From contig CAYRUD010000001.1 of NCBI GenBank assembly GCA_964427425.1, positions 1-64,000 on the forward strand: 64,000 nt of DNA, written 5' to 3'. Of this stretch, positions 1 to 8,704 are shown piece after piece (the first letter of the stretch is position 1; each line of letters begins with the position of its first letter). The stretch comes from CAYRUD01 sp964427425. GTDB taxonomy: Bacteria > Chlamydiota > Chlamydiia > Chlamydiales > FEN-1388. The notes below the pieces were generated by a model that did not search any database, was not told where the DNA came from, and saw only the letters and a program-made list of their open reading frames with translations. The position numbers were made by a program, and so were the translations under genes.

Positions 1-78
1 TCCCGAACTCAGCAGTTAAGCCTCTCATCGCCGATGGTACTATACGCAAGAGTATGGGAGAGTAGGTCGCTGCCAAGC
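1..78 (+). rRNA. rrf: 5S ribosomal RNA, 3' part
   Basis: The first bases read like the 3' two-thirds of a bacterial 5S rRNA: the CCGAACTC loop, the GCCGATGGTACT segment and the closing GGTAGGTCGCTGCCAAGC-type end (here AGTAGGTCGCTGCCAAGC). The 5' part lies before the window, so this is the downstream end of an rRNA operon on the plus strand. The 3' boundary is estimated by eye. Confidence 0.92.
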
Positions 79-96
79 TCTTCTTTTTTTCCCTTC

Positions 97-136
97 ACCC
101 TTCTTCGGAGTAACTCCCGGAGAAGGGTTTTTTGTT
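97..136 (+). terminator. rRNA operon terminator
   Basis: Directly after the 5S rRNA, CCCTTCTTCGGAG pairs with CTCCCGGAGAAGGG across a TAA loop and is followed by a run of T. This is a standard intrinsic terminator. Confidence 0.85.
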
Positions 137-402
137 TTCTAGCAAATTCTTCCAAAAGGCTTTTCAAAAGATATTAATTCTTTTGCACAATCGAAGATGT
201 ATCCTGTTCACTATATATAATGTGAAATGCGCGAGATTTTATCGGCGTTGCCTATCTTCTTGGAATACACTCAATCCTCTTTCTCGAACTTATATCCTTG
301 GCTCCAAGAAATTGATAATCGAGAGAGCAGAGCTTTTAAAAGCAGCTTTAGGAAAATACTAATGAGTCATATTGAGATTACTAGGCAAGAGAAGGCAGCT
401 TA
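137..402. other. Intergenic, nothing recognised
   Basis: AT-rich stretch between the rRNA terminator and the 3' end of the minus-strand Tol-like operon. A 76-codon open frame on the plus strand (132-362) has no ribosome-binding site and starts inside the terminator T-run, so it is not called. No tRNA or repeat was seen. Confidence 0.5.
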
Positions 403-660
403 TTAGTGGTGAGGGTGCTCTTTTGTGATCAGGCATTGGCATACTGGGCATCGAATAATAGGAAGGATTGAGATATTACGGAAACAATGGCCACAAAACT
501 CGCACATTATTTTCTCTTCGTTATCAGTAAGCGAGAGTCTCTTTTTGCTATCTTTCCAGTTATCATAGCCCCAAATGGCAAACAATAGGATAAGCAAAAG
601 TCCTACGTACAACATGGAAGCGGTCTCTGGAGCAATCTCAATCATCGGAGTGTATCCCAT
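403..660 (-). CDS. Small membrane protein with Cys-rich zinc-ribbon-like tail
   Basis: An 85-residue protein of unrecognised family. Residues about 16-32 form one hydrophobic segment. The C-terminal part has two cysteine pairs (MCEFCGHC and CPVCQC), which looks like a small zinc ribbon facing the cytoplasm or periplasm. Its start overlaps the end of the upstream TonB-like gene by 19 nt and an AAGAG motif lies 4 nt before the ATG, so it is probably translationally coupled and is the last gene of the TPR-tolQ-tolR-tonB-like operon. No function can be assigned; a role in envelope assembly is only suggested by position. Confidence 0.6.
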   Translation of the reverse strand: MGYTPMIEIAPETASMLYVGLLLILLFAIWGYDNWKDSKKRLSLTDNEEKIMCEFCGHCFRNISILPIIRCPVCQCLITKEHPHH

Positions 661-1583
661 GCAACTCTTGTTGCGATAACATCATAATTTCCATTGAATT
701 GAATAGAAATTGCACCAGATAGAGATTTTTTATCTACATATTCAGGAACACGAAATCGAAGCGTTTTAAGGATGCGGTGAGATAAGTTCTGAAGTCTTTT
801 ATCAACGAGTTCTTTAACACAAGACCACGAGCTAATCTTACCTGTCTCTGGATCAACTTCAATGAAGAATTCAACTGTTGGCTTCATTTCGGCAAAGCCT
901 GGAGTTAATGACACAGTTGATTCATTTGCTTGTGTGAAGAGGGATGATGCGTCATCGATGAGATCGAGTGATTTGACACCATGGAAAAAACTGAGCTTAA
1001 GGGGGTAAATGCGAATAGGATGAAAAGAAGGAACCTCTTGTGCGTCAGTTGTCCAAGGCATGAATGAAGGGAGTTGTAACGTCCTTGAACTCTTATCTTT
1101 TGCTGAGGTGTGGGATATATCTATATCTTCTTTTTGCTGGTCTGATGACTCTACGATTTCTACAAACGCAGAAGGAAATTGAGACGCTGCGAAAAGAGAT
1201 ATTTGTTCTAAAGAAGAGATCCCCTTCATTTGAAGGAGCGTTATCTCTTCATCGATTGATGTGTCTTCTAAACCCTTTTCAGTAATAAGAGATAGAGGAT
1301 TTCCAGATTCGCTATACTGCAAAAGATCAATATCAAGAGCGATTGTAGTCGGCGTCGAGAGTGTAAATATATCTTGTGGGAGCCAAATCCTGACATGAAA
1401 AGATGAGATTAAGATGAGGTGGATAGCGAGGGATAATATAAATGTGGCAAGAAGTGGATAGCGCTGTATAAGAGCTCTCAACGAGAAATGAGCAGGTTGA
1501 GCTGTCTCTTTTGCATTCTTCCCATAAAGATATGAAAGAGGAGATCGCGATAGTGCTATGAGAAGTTCTTTGTTACGTCTCAT
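642..1583 (-). CDS. TonB/TolA-like energy-transducing membrane protein
   Basis: 313 residues. One transmembrane segment lies at about residues 44-60 after a cytoplasmic N-terminus, followed by a long periplasmic part. The last ~90 residues (VEFFIEVDPETGKI..., ending in a SGAISIQFNGNY strand) resemble a TonB C-terminal fold, though no Pro-rich linker is present. It follows exbD/tolR with an ATGA overlap, the position of the hypothetical protein CT598 after exbB/exbD in C. trachomatis. I infer that it is the third component of an ExbB/ExbD-driven trans-envelope motor, either Tol-like or TonB-like. Sequence similarity is weak, so the call rests mainly on architecture and context. Confidence 0.65.
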   Translation of the reverse strand: MRRNKELLIALSRSPLSYLYGKNAKETAQPAHFSLRALIQRYPLLATFILSLAIHLILISSFHVRIWLPQDIFTLSTPTTIALDIDLLQYSESGNPLSLITEKGLEDTSIDEEITLLQMKGISSLEQISLFAASQFPSAFVEIVESSDQQKEDIDISHTSAKDKSSRTLQLPSFMPWTTDAQEVPSFHPIRIYPLKLSFFHGVKSLDLIDDASSLFTQANESTVSLTPGFAEMKPTVEFFIEVDPETGKISSWSCVKELVDKRLQNLSHRILKTLRFRVPEYVDKKSLSGAISIQFNGNYDVIATRVAWDTLR

Positions 1584-2035
1584 ATCTCCTCTTCAGAATA
1601 GGCAATAACATCTTTTTCACTTTTAAACGCAAGTCGCACCTTTGGGGTTGTCTTTGCAACTTGGCTAAAAAGCTGAAGAAAAGTCTGATACTCTATACGG
1701 CGGTCTACGCTTAATACAACAGTAGGAGAGGCTCCTCCGTACTTGTCCTTCCATAGGTCGATATAGCGGTTTAAAGTCGAAGGAAGTGAGCTTAAATCAA
1801 CGATCTCTTTCTTAGATCCAATATAAATAACTTGATCCTTGTCCATAACGACAACAAGCTGTGAGAGCTTCGCAGGCTCATTCAATGAAATTCGAGGGTG
1901 CTGGACAAGGAGTGATTTTAATGGCAGAGTGTCAGATGTGATTAAGAAAAAAATGAGCATCAAGAATATCACATCGACAAGAGGAGTCAAATCAATGAGA
2001 TTGAAGCAAGGTTTTAGTCGTGTTTCAAATTTCAT
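1580..2035 (-). CDS. exbD: ExbD/TolR-family proton-channel subunit
   Basis: 151 residues, the usual family length. There is a short cytoplasmic N-terminus, a single transmembrane helix at about residues 16-36, and a periplasmic domain. The motif DLTPLVDVIFLMLIFFLITS places Asp21 in the membrane, equivalent to the essential proton-conducting Asp of ExbD/TolR. It lies 47 nt after the tolQ/exbB-like gene and overlaps the TonB-like gene by 4 nt. With TolQ/ExbB it should form the proton-motive-force motor in the inner membrane. ExbD versus TolR cannot be decided; no TolB or Pal gene is in this window. Confidence 0.9.
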   Translation of the reverse strand: MKFETRLKPCFNLIDLTPLVDVIFLMLIFFLITSDTLPLKSLLVQHPRISLNEPAKLSQLVVVMDKDQVIYIGSKKEIVDLSSLPSTLNRYIDLWKDKYGGASPTVVLSVDRRIEYQTFLQLFSQVAKTTPKVRLAFKSEKDVIAYSEEEI

Positions 2036-2082
2036 GGAATCCGCTTTATTCCTCTACTGCTTTGGTTCTCTTTTTGAGAATA

Positions 2083-2739
2083 TTATCGTCGCTCAAATGG
2101 TGCTTTATAGTGCATGAGAAGGTCTACAACCTCTGATGCTACTGCTTTCATCTCAACAGTCATCATCTCAATTTTGCTGACTATATAATTATAGGCGATG
2201 ACAGCTGGAATTGCGACAACTAAGCCTGCGGCGGTCGTAACGAGCGCATATTCCATTGCTTCTCCAATCTGAGTCGCTGAAATCTCAACTAAGCTGCTCA
2301 TCCTCATTTCGCCGAATGCTTGGATAAATCCAAGTACTGTTCCTAAAAGTCCAATAAGTGGGGCGACGTGAGCGATGATTGAGAGAAGACGCGCATTTTT
2401 TTCCATCTTCGCTATCTCGACCATACCCCTTATTTCCATGGCATGCTGGATATCGCTTCTGTCTCGCTCATAATGTGAGATGCCGGCTCTGACTATGCTC
2501 GAAACTGCCCCTGGTCTTTTTTCACATGTGTCGAGTGCCATCGCAAGATCACCTTTCTCGATAGCATATTTTAGCTCAACCATAAGAAGATCGGTATCAA
2601 TATCGATTCGAGAAAGATACATCATTCTCTCGATGAAAATAGCAACGCCGAGCACTGAACAGAGTCCAATAACAATGAGAACAATGTTCATTTGGTTGAA
2701 CCACTCGGTGATCCATGTGAAGACGCTATCTACCGCCAT
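2083..2739 (-). CDS. exbB: ExbB/TolQ/MotA-family proton channel protein
   Basis: The start is set at the ATG at 2739 (218 residues) because AGAGGA lies 7-8 nt upstream; a longer frame begins inside the preceding gene. The protein shows the family pattern: an N-terminal membrane helix (about 17-40), a cytoplasmic loop, and two C-terminal helices. The segment APLIGLLGTVLGFIQAF and the following ATQIGEAMEYALVTTAAGLVVAIPAV region are the conserved TolQ/ExbB core. It forms the pentameric stator around ExbD. The 10-nt overlap with the TPR gene upstream indicates one operon. Confidence 0.93.
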   Translation of the reverse strand: MAVDSVFTWITEWFNQMNIVLIVIGLCSVLGVAIFIERMMYLSRIDIDTDLLMVELKYAIEKGDLAMALDTCEKRPGAVSSIVRAGISHYERDRSDIQHAMEIRGMVEIAKMEKNARLLSIIAHVAPLIGLLGTVLGFIQAFGEMRMSSLVEISATQIGEAMEYALVTTAAGLVVAIPAVIAYNYIVSKIEMMTVEMKAVASEVVDLLMHYKAPFERR

Positions 2740-5624
2740 GCCAGTTCCTCTAATTTTCTTTCTGCTACGCGAGCCCATTCGCCGCCTTTTGATGCTATAG
2801 CTTCAAGCTGACGGAGGGCTAAGTCAGTTCTGTCTATTTCTAAATAAATATCTGCTCGAACAAGCATTGCTCGAACTCGAAGTGAAGAAGCAAAAGAGTC
2901 ATTAATCACCCACGCAAGATAAGCCATTGCGCGATTATAATCTCTAAGCTCTCGATACATAAGCGCTTTTTCTGTCGCAACCTGAAGGCTTAGTTCATTA
3001 TCTTTTGCTTTTAAAGAATTCTCATCGAGCCTGTTTATAAGCTTTTTCTCTTCCTCACATAGCCCATTTTCTCTTAACAGCTCACATAAGAATACGACAG
3101 CTCTCGCGGTTTCAGGAGTGATACTTTCCTGAGACTGCATAATGAGACTTGATAGCTGTTTTTTAGCCATTTCCAAATCTCCAGAGAAAGCGGAGCAATA
3201 GATAGGGCTTATTTTCATCATCTCTTCTAGATCTTCGAAATGAGAACTCAAGACAGGCTTATTTATCAAGAATCTCTTATGTTCCTGGGCGATATTTGTC
3301 GCGGCAATCAATGATGGATGAAGTTCGTTATAAGCCGCTTCTTGCCGAGCCATTACTTTGAAGTGATGAGAGATCATTTCTCGATCGAGGAGATTGATGA
3401 GATCGATAATAATAGGTTGAGTTTCTAAAGAGGCTATGCATGATGATGTCTCAGAAGAACTCATTTCTTGGTCGATGAGAGATTTTTCCGCTTCCTTAAT
3501 CGCCTCTTGATAAGCTGCAAATGAGCTTTGATACTTTTCTTTCATTGACCATGGCTCTTTTGCGACTTCTGCCTCCCGATAGATTTTCTGTCCTTTTTTC
3601 CATAAGTCGACTGCTCGCGCAAAATGAAAAAGGCTATTTTGCCAGAGTTTTTGTTCTTCTCTGATATCGTTTTCCCTTAGATGGTTCTCCCATGAGAGTA
3701 TAAATGCTTGAGATGCATATGGATCGAGCATTGCAGTGAAGAATGCCGCTTTAGTGTCTGGATATTTTGTGAAGAGAGCTGAAATGAGTTTGAGTCTTTC
3801 TTCTGAATAGATGTCATGGAAATCTCTTGTTTTTGCAAGAGTATGGCAGATAAGTTTTTGGGCGCCAGAATAAGAGGGGTTTTCTAAAATGATCGACTCA
3901 ATGCTTTGGAAAGCCTCATGAAATTGTCCCGTTTGGATCCAGATATCAATCATGCAATGAGTTGTTATTGCCACTCCCTCTTGATCCGCAAAAGAAGCTC
4001 TCAGTTTTGAGAGTGGAAAAATTGCTTCATCAATATCAACATCACCTTTCAGTGCAAGCGCATACTGATTCATCGAGCTGATAATTAATTCAAAAAAAGA
4101 TGGTTTTGATGGAGAGAGAGTTTCTTTCTCATCAAACAATGTCAAGCTGGTCAAAGAGTCAGGTCTATTTTGGCTACATTGTTTTATATGCCAATCAGCA
4201 ACTCTTCGTTGCTGATCCTCTAATTTACACTCATTTGCTATCTTCTCAAGACTTTTGAGCATTCTTTGGTACGCAGATTCACACTGTAGAAGCCGATAAA
4301 ATAGTGCTTCAGAAAGATAGAGTTCGCTGATGAGATGGAATGAGAGTAATCGGAATGGATATGTTTCAGAAGCCCCTTTATCTTTTAGATGCGCTAATGC
4401 GGTGAGAAGCTCTTTTCTCGCTCTCTGGAAATTCTGGGCTTTAAAGGCGATGAATCCTTCAAGAAGCGGCTCTAAAAAGTCTCTTTTTGAAGAGAGGTGG
4501 AGATCTTTTTTCAATGCTGCAATAGCTTGATGTGCTATCTCATCTTCACCGCACGCATAAAGGAAAAGAATATTCCAAAGAGAAAGAGTTTGGTCAGTAC
4601 TTGAGATCCAATCTTCTGGAGTGATGAGAAGCTGTCTTTCAGGATAATCCTCACTATCTTTTTTGATGATCGGCTCTAGGAGACGAGAAAAGAGACTCGC
4701 TTCCTTTCTCCAAGAGTTTTCTACTTCTCCATCGAGAGCTAAGAGAGATTGAAAAGCCTCATAGGACTCTTGATACCGCTCAAGTCCTAAGTTAGCAAAT
4801 CCTAGGATCAGCAATCTCTTTTGATTGAGATTGGATGCGGTTTTAGGCTCTAGCGTATCAATTTCCCATTTCTCATTATATAATAGTGAAATGCATTCGA
4901 GGTTTTTTTTCGAATTAATCAGACACTCAGCAAGCGCGATGATGACTTTGTGTTTGAGCTGTTTTCTTTGAATACGGGATGCTTGGAACGGGAACGCATT
5001 CCTTTTTATTGCTTCTAATATAATCTGATAGTGAGGAATAGCTTCTTCGAAAAAACCTGCTTTTTTTAAGGAGTCTGCCTTCGCGAGTCCTTTAAGGAGT
5101 TTTTTCTCCTTCATGAGCAAGATCGCCGCGATCTTTTGCTTTTCCTCAAGTGGATAGCGAGCACATGATTTCCCGACAAGTTGAGCGAGAATTTTTTCTG
5201 CTTGTGGGTACTGTTCTCGTATCACATGAGATTTTGCGAGCTCAATCTGGAGTGTAATATAATACCTATGGAACTCGCGCTTTTTTGAGTAGGAGCTTAA
5301 GAGTTTTTCCTGCTTTTCCCAATATCCAAGGAGCTCATAGGCATTCGAAAGAAGTAAAATGATATCAACTTGATCGCCTGTGTCAAGACGGCGAAAAGAT
5401 GGATCGGAAAAGAGTATCTCAAGAGACGTTGCAGCGTCTTCTAATTGGGCCTGTGAATCGACAGAAGTATGCTTTTCAGCTTTAGGATCTAGTTCTTTCT
5501 CATTATATATAATCGCTCTTGCTTGCCTTGCTATCCTAATAGCTTTTGAAGAAAGCAGCGGGGTTGCATGAAGTGGAAAAAAGGTGCAAATAGAGAGACA
5601 AGCTACAAGAAGATGAGTCTTCAT
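2730..5624 (-). CDS. Exported TPR-type helical repeat protein
   Basis: 964 residues from the ATG at 5624. This start is preferred over an upstream one because TAGGAAG lies just before it and the protein then begins with a clean signal peptide (MKTHLLVACLSICTFFPLHA, cleavage near residue 20). The rest is almost entirely helical, with tetratricopeptide-like signatures (for example ALAECLINSKKNLECISLLYNEK, in part) and paired helices at about residues 120-330 and 540-900. It is probably periplasmic. It is the first gene of the operon with exbB, exbD and the TonB-like gene, so it may be a periplasmic partner of that motor, comparable in position but not in sequence to YbgF/CpoB. No enzymatic domain was seen. 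Confidence 0.75.
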   Translation of the reverse strand: MKTHLLVACLSICTFFPLHATPLLSSKAIRIARQARAIIYNEKELDPKAEKHTSVDSQAQLEDAATSLEILFSDPSFRRLDTGDQVDIILLLSNAYELLGYWEKQEKLLSSYSKKREFHRYYITLQIELAKSHVIREQYPQAEKILAQLVGKSCARYPLEEKQKIAAILLMKEKKLLKGLAKADSLKKAGFFEEAIPHYQIILEAIKRNAFPFQASRIQRKQLKHKVIIALAECLINSKKNLECISLLYNEKWEIDTLEPKTASNLNQKRLLILGFANLGLERYQESYEAFQSLLALDGEVENSWRKEASLFSRLLEPIIKKDSEDYPERQLLITPEDWISSTDQTLSLWNILFLYACGEDEIAHQAIAALKKDLHLSSKRDFLEPLLEGFIAFKAQNFQRARKELLTALAHLKDKGASETYPFRLLSFHLISELYLSEALFYRLLQCESAYQRMLKSLEKIANECKLEDQQRRVADWHIKQCSQNRPDSLTSLTLFDEKETLSPSKPSFFELIISSMNQYALALKGDVDIDEAIFPLSKLRASFADQEGVAITTHCMIDIWIQTGQFHEAFQSIESIILENPSYSGAQKLICHTLAKTRDFHDIYSEERLKLISALFTKYPDTKAAFFTAMLDPYASQAFILSWENHLRENDIREEQKLWQNSLFHFARAVDLWKKGQKIYREAEVAKEPWSMKEKYQSSFAAYQEAIKEAEKSLIDQEMSSSETSSCIASLETQPIIIDLINLLDREMISHHFKVMARQEAAYNELHPSLIAATNIAQEHKRFLINKPVLSSHFEDLEEMMKISPIYCSAFSGDLEMAKKQLSSLIMQSQESITPETARAVVFLCELLRENGLCEEEKKLINRLDENSLKAKDNELSLQVATEKALMYRELRDYNRAMAYLAWVINDSFASSLRVRAMLVRADIYLEIDRTDLALRQLEAIASKGGEWARVAERKLEELAWR

Positions 5625-6110
5625 TTGCTTCCTAAATCCCTTTATTCTGCTGTTTTCTTGTAAAAATGTATGAACCATTGAGGAAGATTTCATTCATGCC
5701 TTAGAAGCTAAAAACTTCACTTGATCGTTCTTTTTGCCCTTTCTTTTGTAATGACAGGATCAAATTAGATACATGTTTTTTTGTTTTTAAGGCTGACCTC
5801 ATGGCTTTTCGAGTACGCTGAAAGAGAAAAGAAAGATGGCGTTTTAGCAAGCCGTTTTTTTAAAAAAATAGAAAAAATTGTACTGATTTTTCCCCATATT
5901 GTCAAAGTGATGAGACCATAGCGTTCGAAAGTAGGTCATTCGAAGCCAAAAACGGGTCATCTTTCGTGAAGTGACCATCGTTTTTATTCAGAATGACACC
6001 TCAAATAGAAAAAAATGCAAAAAAATATGAAATTCTATTGCGTAATATGGTTTCGGTTAGTTAACAATCGGAAATGTCCACACAAAAACATTAAAAGGGG
6101 AGAATTCCTT
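5625..6110. other. Divergent promoter region between the Tol-like operon and hctA
   Basis: 486 bp separating two divergent genes. It is AT-rich and must hold promoters for both, but no -35/-10 pair stood out enough to call. No RNA gene or repeat was recognised. Confidence 0.5.
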
Positions 6111-6428
6111 ATGTCATTAAACGATACAGTAAAAGAAATGAGAGAACTTCTTGCAGCTATTTCCGTAGATCTCGAGAAAGCTGCTAATGGCAACAAAGCT
6201 GCTTCACAGCGCGTTCGTACAGGCACAATCCGCCTCGAAAAAGCTGCTAAGAAGTATCGCAAAGAGTCAATCAAAGCAGAAAAAACACAATCTGGCAAAA
6301 AAGCTGCTAAGAAGCCAGCTGCTAAGAAGCCAGCTGTTAAAGTAAAAGCTGCTGCACGTCCAAAAGCAAAAGCAATGCATGCTCATGCTTCAAAGCGCCC
6401 AACAGCTAAGATCCCTGTAAAGAGATAA
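6111..6428 (+). CDS. hctA: Histone H1-like protein Hc1
   Basis: 105 residues. The ATG at 6111 is chosen because AAAAGGGGAG lies 8-12 nt upstream and the product then aligns from its first residue with chlamydial Hc1 (MSLNDTVKEMRELL). The N-terminal ~58 residues keep the Hc1 hallmark: GNKAASQRVRT, LEKAAKKYRKESIKAEK. The C-terminus is a Lys/Ala/Pro-rich tail with repeats of the AAKKP type, typical of H1-like DNA-binding tails. Chlamydial Hc1 compacts the nucleoid when reticulate bodies become elementary bodies and shuts down transcription. The protein is about 20 residues shorter than C. trachomatis Hc1. It is the best single taxonomic marker in the window. Confidence 0.96.
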   Translation: MSLNDTVKEMRELLAAISVDLEKAANGNKAASQRVRTGTIRLEKAAKKYRKESIKAEKTQSGKKAAKKPAAKKPAVKVKAAARPKAKAMHAHASKRPTAKIPVKR

Positions 6429-6510
6429 TAAAGACCCTAAGTGAGCGGCTTTATACGTAGAAGACGCTCTTTCAAGGTTCTTCTCCTGTTTTTTCTCAAG
6501 GATCCATTGA

Positions 6511-6539
6511 GGGGAAATCTGAAATTTCCCCTTTTTTTA
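6511..6539 (+). terminator. Terminator downstream of hctA
   Basis: GGGGAAAT and ATTTCCCC pair around a short loop and are followed by seven T residues, about 85 nt after the hctA stop codon. Confidence 0.85.
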
Positions 6540-6716
6540 TTTCATGTTTTAGAGCGTATTTACTCGTCAGTTCACTCGCGATCACTTTTTAGCCTCTGAA
6601 ATCAATCTCCTATGATAGTATTTTCTCGTTTTGCTTTCGTGCTTTTCTCATGCTGGATGAGAAAGCTGAACGAAGCGGTCTTTCTTTTACTCCTGTGAAC
6701 TGTTTGAGCAAATCAA

Positions 6717-8228
6717 ATGTCATCCCCCGAGTCTCAATTTTCAGATCAGTCGCGTCCTCCTCTTTCTCCTCTTCATGTTATTAAGTATGATGAAGCTGGC
6801 TACGGTGTCGCAGAGTACGTGCGGCCGACTGACGGCAAAACCGTCCCTGTCCATCTTTTTGGAACGTTGGTCGGAGAAGAAGTTGGCTGTTCTTCGCTTG
6901 TTAAATCAAGGAAAATTCAGAAAGCAAAAGACGGAGTAAACGTAGTCATTCAGACTCCATCACCTCAAAGAGAAAAGCCTAAGTGTTATCACTTCTGCTT
7001 GTGTGGCGGATGTGTGTGGCAGCATATGCCATATCACGAGCAGCTCAAAATAAAAGAGCTCATGATTCAAGAGCTGTTTAAGGAGTTCTCTTCGACTCAA
7101 TTTCTTCCAATACTTGGAATGGATAACGGCTCTGAATGGCACTATAGAAATAAAATGGAATTCTCATTTTCCCAGGATAAGAAGGGAAATCGCTTTTTAG
7201 GGTTGTACGATCGATTGGGAAGGGGAGTTGCATCACTAAAGGAGTGTCACCTTGTCCATCCTTGGATGTCTGATGCGCTTGAAGTAACTCGTTCTTGGTG
7301 GGAGGAAAGCGGCCTTTCAGCATTTCATGCCCGAAAGGGAGAAGGAACGTTAAGGACTCTTACTCTACGAGAAGGGGTCTCAACAGGTGATCGTATGGTT
7401 ATCTTGACTGTTTCCTCAATTCCGGAATATGCTCCATCTAAAGAGTCTTTACATCGCTTTGTTGAGATGATGAAAGAAAAGTGCTCTCCAACGAGCGAAG
7501 GACGGATGAGGCAGTCACACCTTACCTGTGTTTTAAGAATTCACCAGGCTATGAAGGGAGTGCCAACACAGCTGTACGAGATGATTCTCTCAGGCCCCGA
7601 TCATCTGAGAGAGGAGTTAAGTGTTCAAGTAACTCCATCGAAAAAAGTTTCCTTAGAATTCCATATTAGCCCTCTGGCATTCTTTCAGCCAAATACGCAG
7701 ATGGCAGAAAAAATCTATTCAGAAGCACTTCTTTTAGCTGAGTTAAAACCAGATGATATTGTGTACGATCTCTATTGCGGAACAGGAACATTTGGTATGT
7801 TCTCCGCCCAAGTTGCGAAAAAAGTTTTTGCTATAGAGATTTCAAAGGATGCTGCCTATGATGCGAGGACAAATGCTGAGCGATTAGGAATAGGAAATTT
7901 TTCAGTCTATTGTGGCGATGTGAGCGACGTTGTCCATAAGATGAAAGAGGGGCTTAATCAACAAGATCAGGAATTTCTTCCTCCTTCGGTTGTCATTGTC
8001 GATCCTCCTCGCTCAGGGCTTGGAGATAAGGCGATAGAAGAAATTCTATGCTTAAATCCTCAAAGAATTGTCTATGTCTCATGCAATCCACGAAATCAGA
8101 AGATCGATATCGAAAAAATCGTAGCTCGCAGTTCATATCGAGTAAAGGCAATCCGGCCTATAGACCAGTTTCCGCATACACCTCACGTGGAAAATATCGC
8201 TTTGCTAGAAAGAGAGGAAACGATTTAG
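6717..8228 (+). CDS. rlmD: RumA/RlmD-type 23S rRNA (uracil-5-)-methyltransferase
   Basis: 503 residues. A TRAM-like domain (about 15-60) is followed by the iron-sulfur cysteines: Cys90, Cys96 and Cys99 in a CX5CGGC arrangement, and a fourth Cys in LKECHLVHP near residue 180. The C-terminal methyltransferase domain has the SAM loop DLYCGTGTFG (about 350), the DPPRSG motif, and the catalytic Cys in YVSCNPRN (about 455). The family transfers a methyl group from SAM to C5 of uridine in 23S rRNA. Its place next to hctA and yajC matches the CT741-CT743 order in C. trachomatis. Target position (U1939 or U747) cannot be told. Confidence 0.92.
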   Translation: MSSPESQFSDQSRPPLSPLHVIKYDEAGYGVAEYVRPTDGKTVPVHLFGTLVGEEVGCSSLVKSRKIQKAKDGVNVVIQTPSPQREKPKCYHFCLCGGCVWQHMPYHEQLKIKELMIQELFKEFSSTQFLPILGMDNGSEWHYRNKMEFSFSQDKKGNRFLGLYDRLGRGVASLKECHLVHPWMSDALEVTRSWWEESGLSAFHARKGEGTLRTLTLREGVSTGDRMVILTVSSIPEYAPSKESLHRFVEMMKEKCSPTSEGRMRQSHLTCVLRIHQAMKGVPTQLYEMILSGPDHLREELSVQVTPSKKVSLEFHISPLAFFQPNTQMAEKIYSEALLLAELKPDDIVYDLYCGTGTFGMFSAQVAKKVFAIEISKDAAYDARTNAERLGIGNFSVYCGDVSDVVHKMKEGLNQQDQEFLPPSVVIVDPPRSGLGDKAIEEILCLNPQRIVYVSCNPRNQKIDIEKIVARSSYRVKAIRPIDQFPHTPHVENIALLEREETI

Positions 8229-8277
8229 TAGCATGTTCCCAAGAATATTATTTTGATTAAGGAGTCTTACAGTCTAT

Positions 8278-8673
8278 ATGTTGACATCTGCACATTTCAT
8301 CTCTTCGATCCTTTTCTTTGCTGATCAGGGAGCGACTCCTCCTCCAATGCCGCAGCTAGCAGATCAAGGATTTGAACAAACTCTTATTATGATCTCTGTG
8401 GCTTTCGTCTTCTTCTATTTCTTGATTATGCGGCCAGAGAATAAGCGAAGAAAAGAGATGGAAGCAAAAAGGCAAGCTATCAAGAAAGGCGATAAGGTTA
8501 TTGTCTCTGGTGGTATTGTCGCTGAGATCTATCGTGTTCATCAAGAAACTGTAGTTGTTAAGCTTCACGATGGCGCTAAGATGGAAGTGCTAAAAGTTGC
8601 AATCCAAGAAGTAAAGCCAAATCTTCAACCTATTGTTGAGACTGAAGCTGTTTCATCTGAGGGCAAAAACTAG
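8278..8673 (+). CDS. yajC: Preprotein translocase subunit YajC
   Basis: 131 residues. A short N-terminal segment is followed by one transmembrane helix (about 37-52, LIMISVAFVFFYFLIMRP) and a small cytoplasmic domain with the family signature RPENKRRKE...KKGDKVIVSGGIVAEI. YajC associates with SecDF-YidC in the inner membrane. AAGGAG lies about 13 nt before the ATG, longer than ideal spacing. It directly follows the rRNA methyltransferase (49 nt gap), probably in the same transcript. Confidence 0.95.
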   Translation: MLTSAHFISSILFFADQGATPPPMPQLADQGFEQTLIMISVAFVFFYFLIMRPENKRRKEMEAKRQAIKKGDKVIVSGGIVAEIYRVHQETVVVKLHDGAKMEVLKVAIQEVKPNLQPIVETEAVSSEGKN

Positions 8674-8704
8674 CCTAAAATCTAGCATTATAAGGAGGAG
8701 GATT

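Noticed and set aside
132..362. 76-codon plus-strand frame after the rRNA terminator
   Set aside because: It begins in the terminator T-run, has no ribosome-binding site and no recognisable composition.
6015..6110. Longer hctA product starting at 6015
   Set aside because: The extra 32 residues do not match Hc1 and the strong ribosome-binding site precedes the ATG at 6111.
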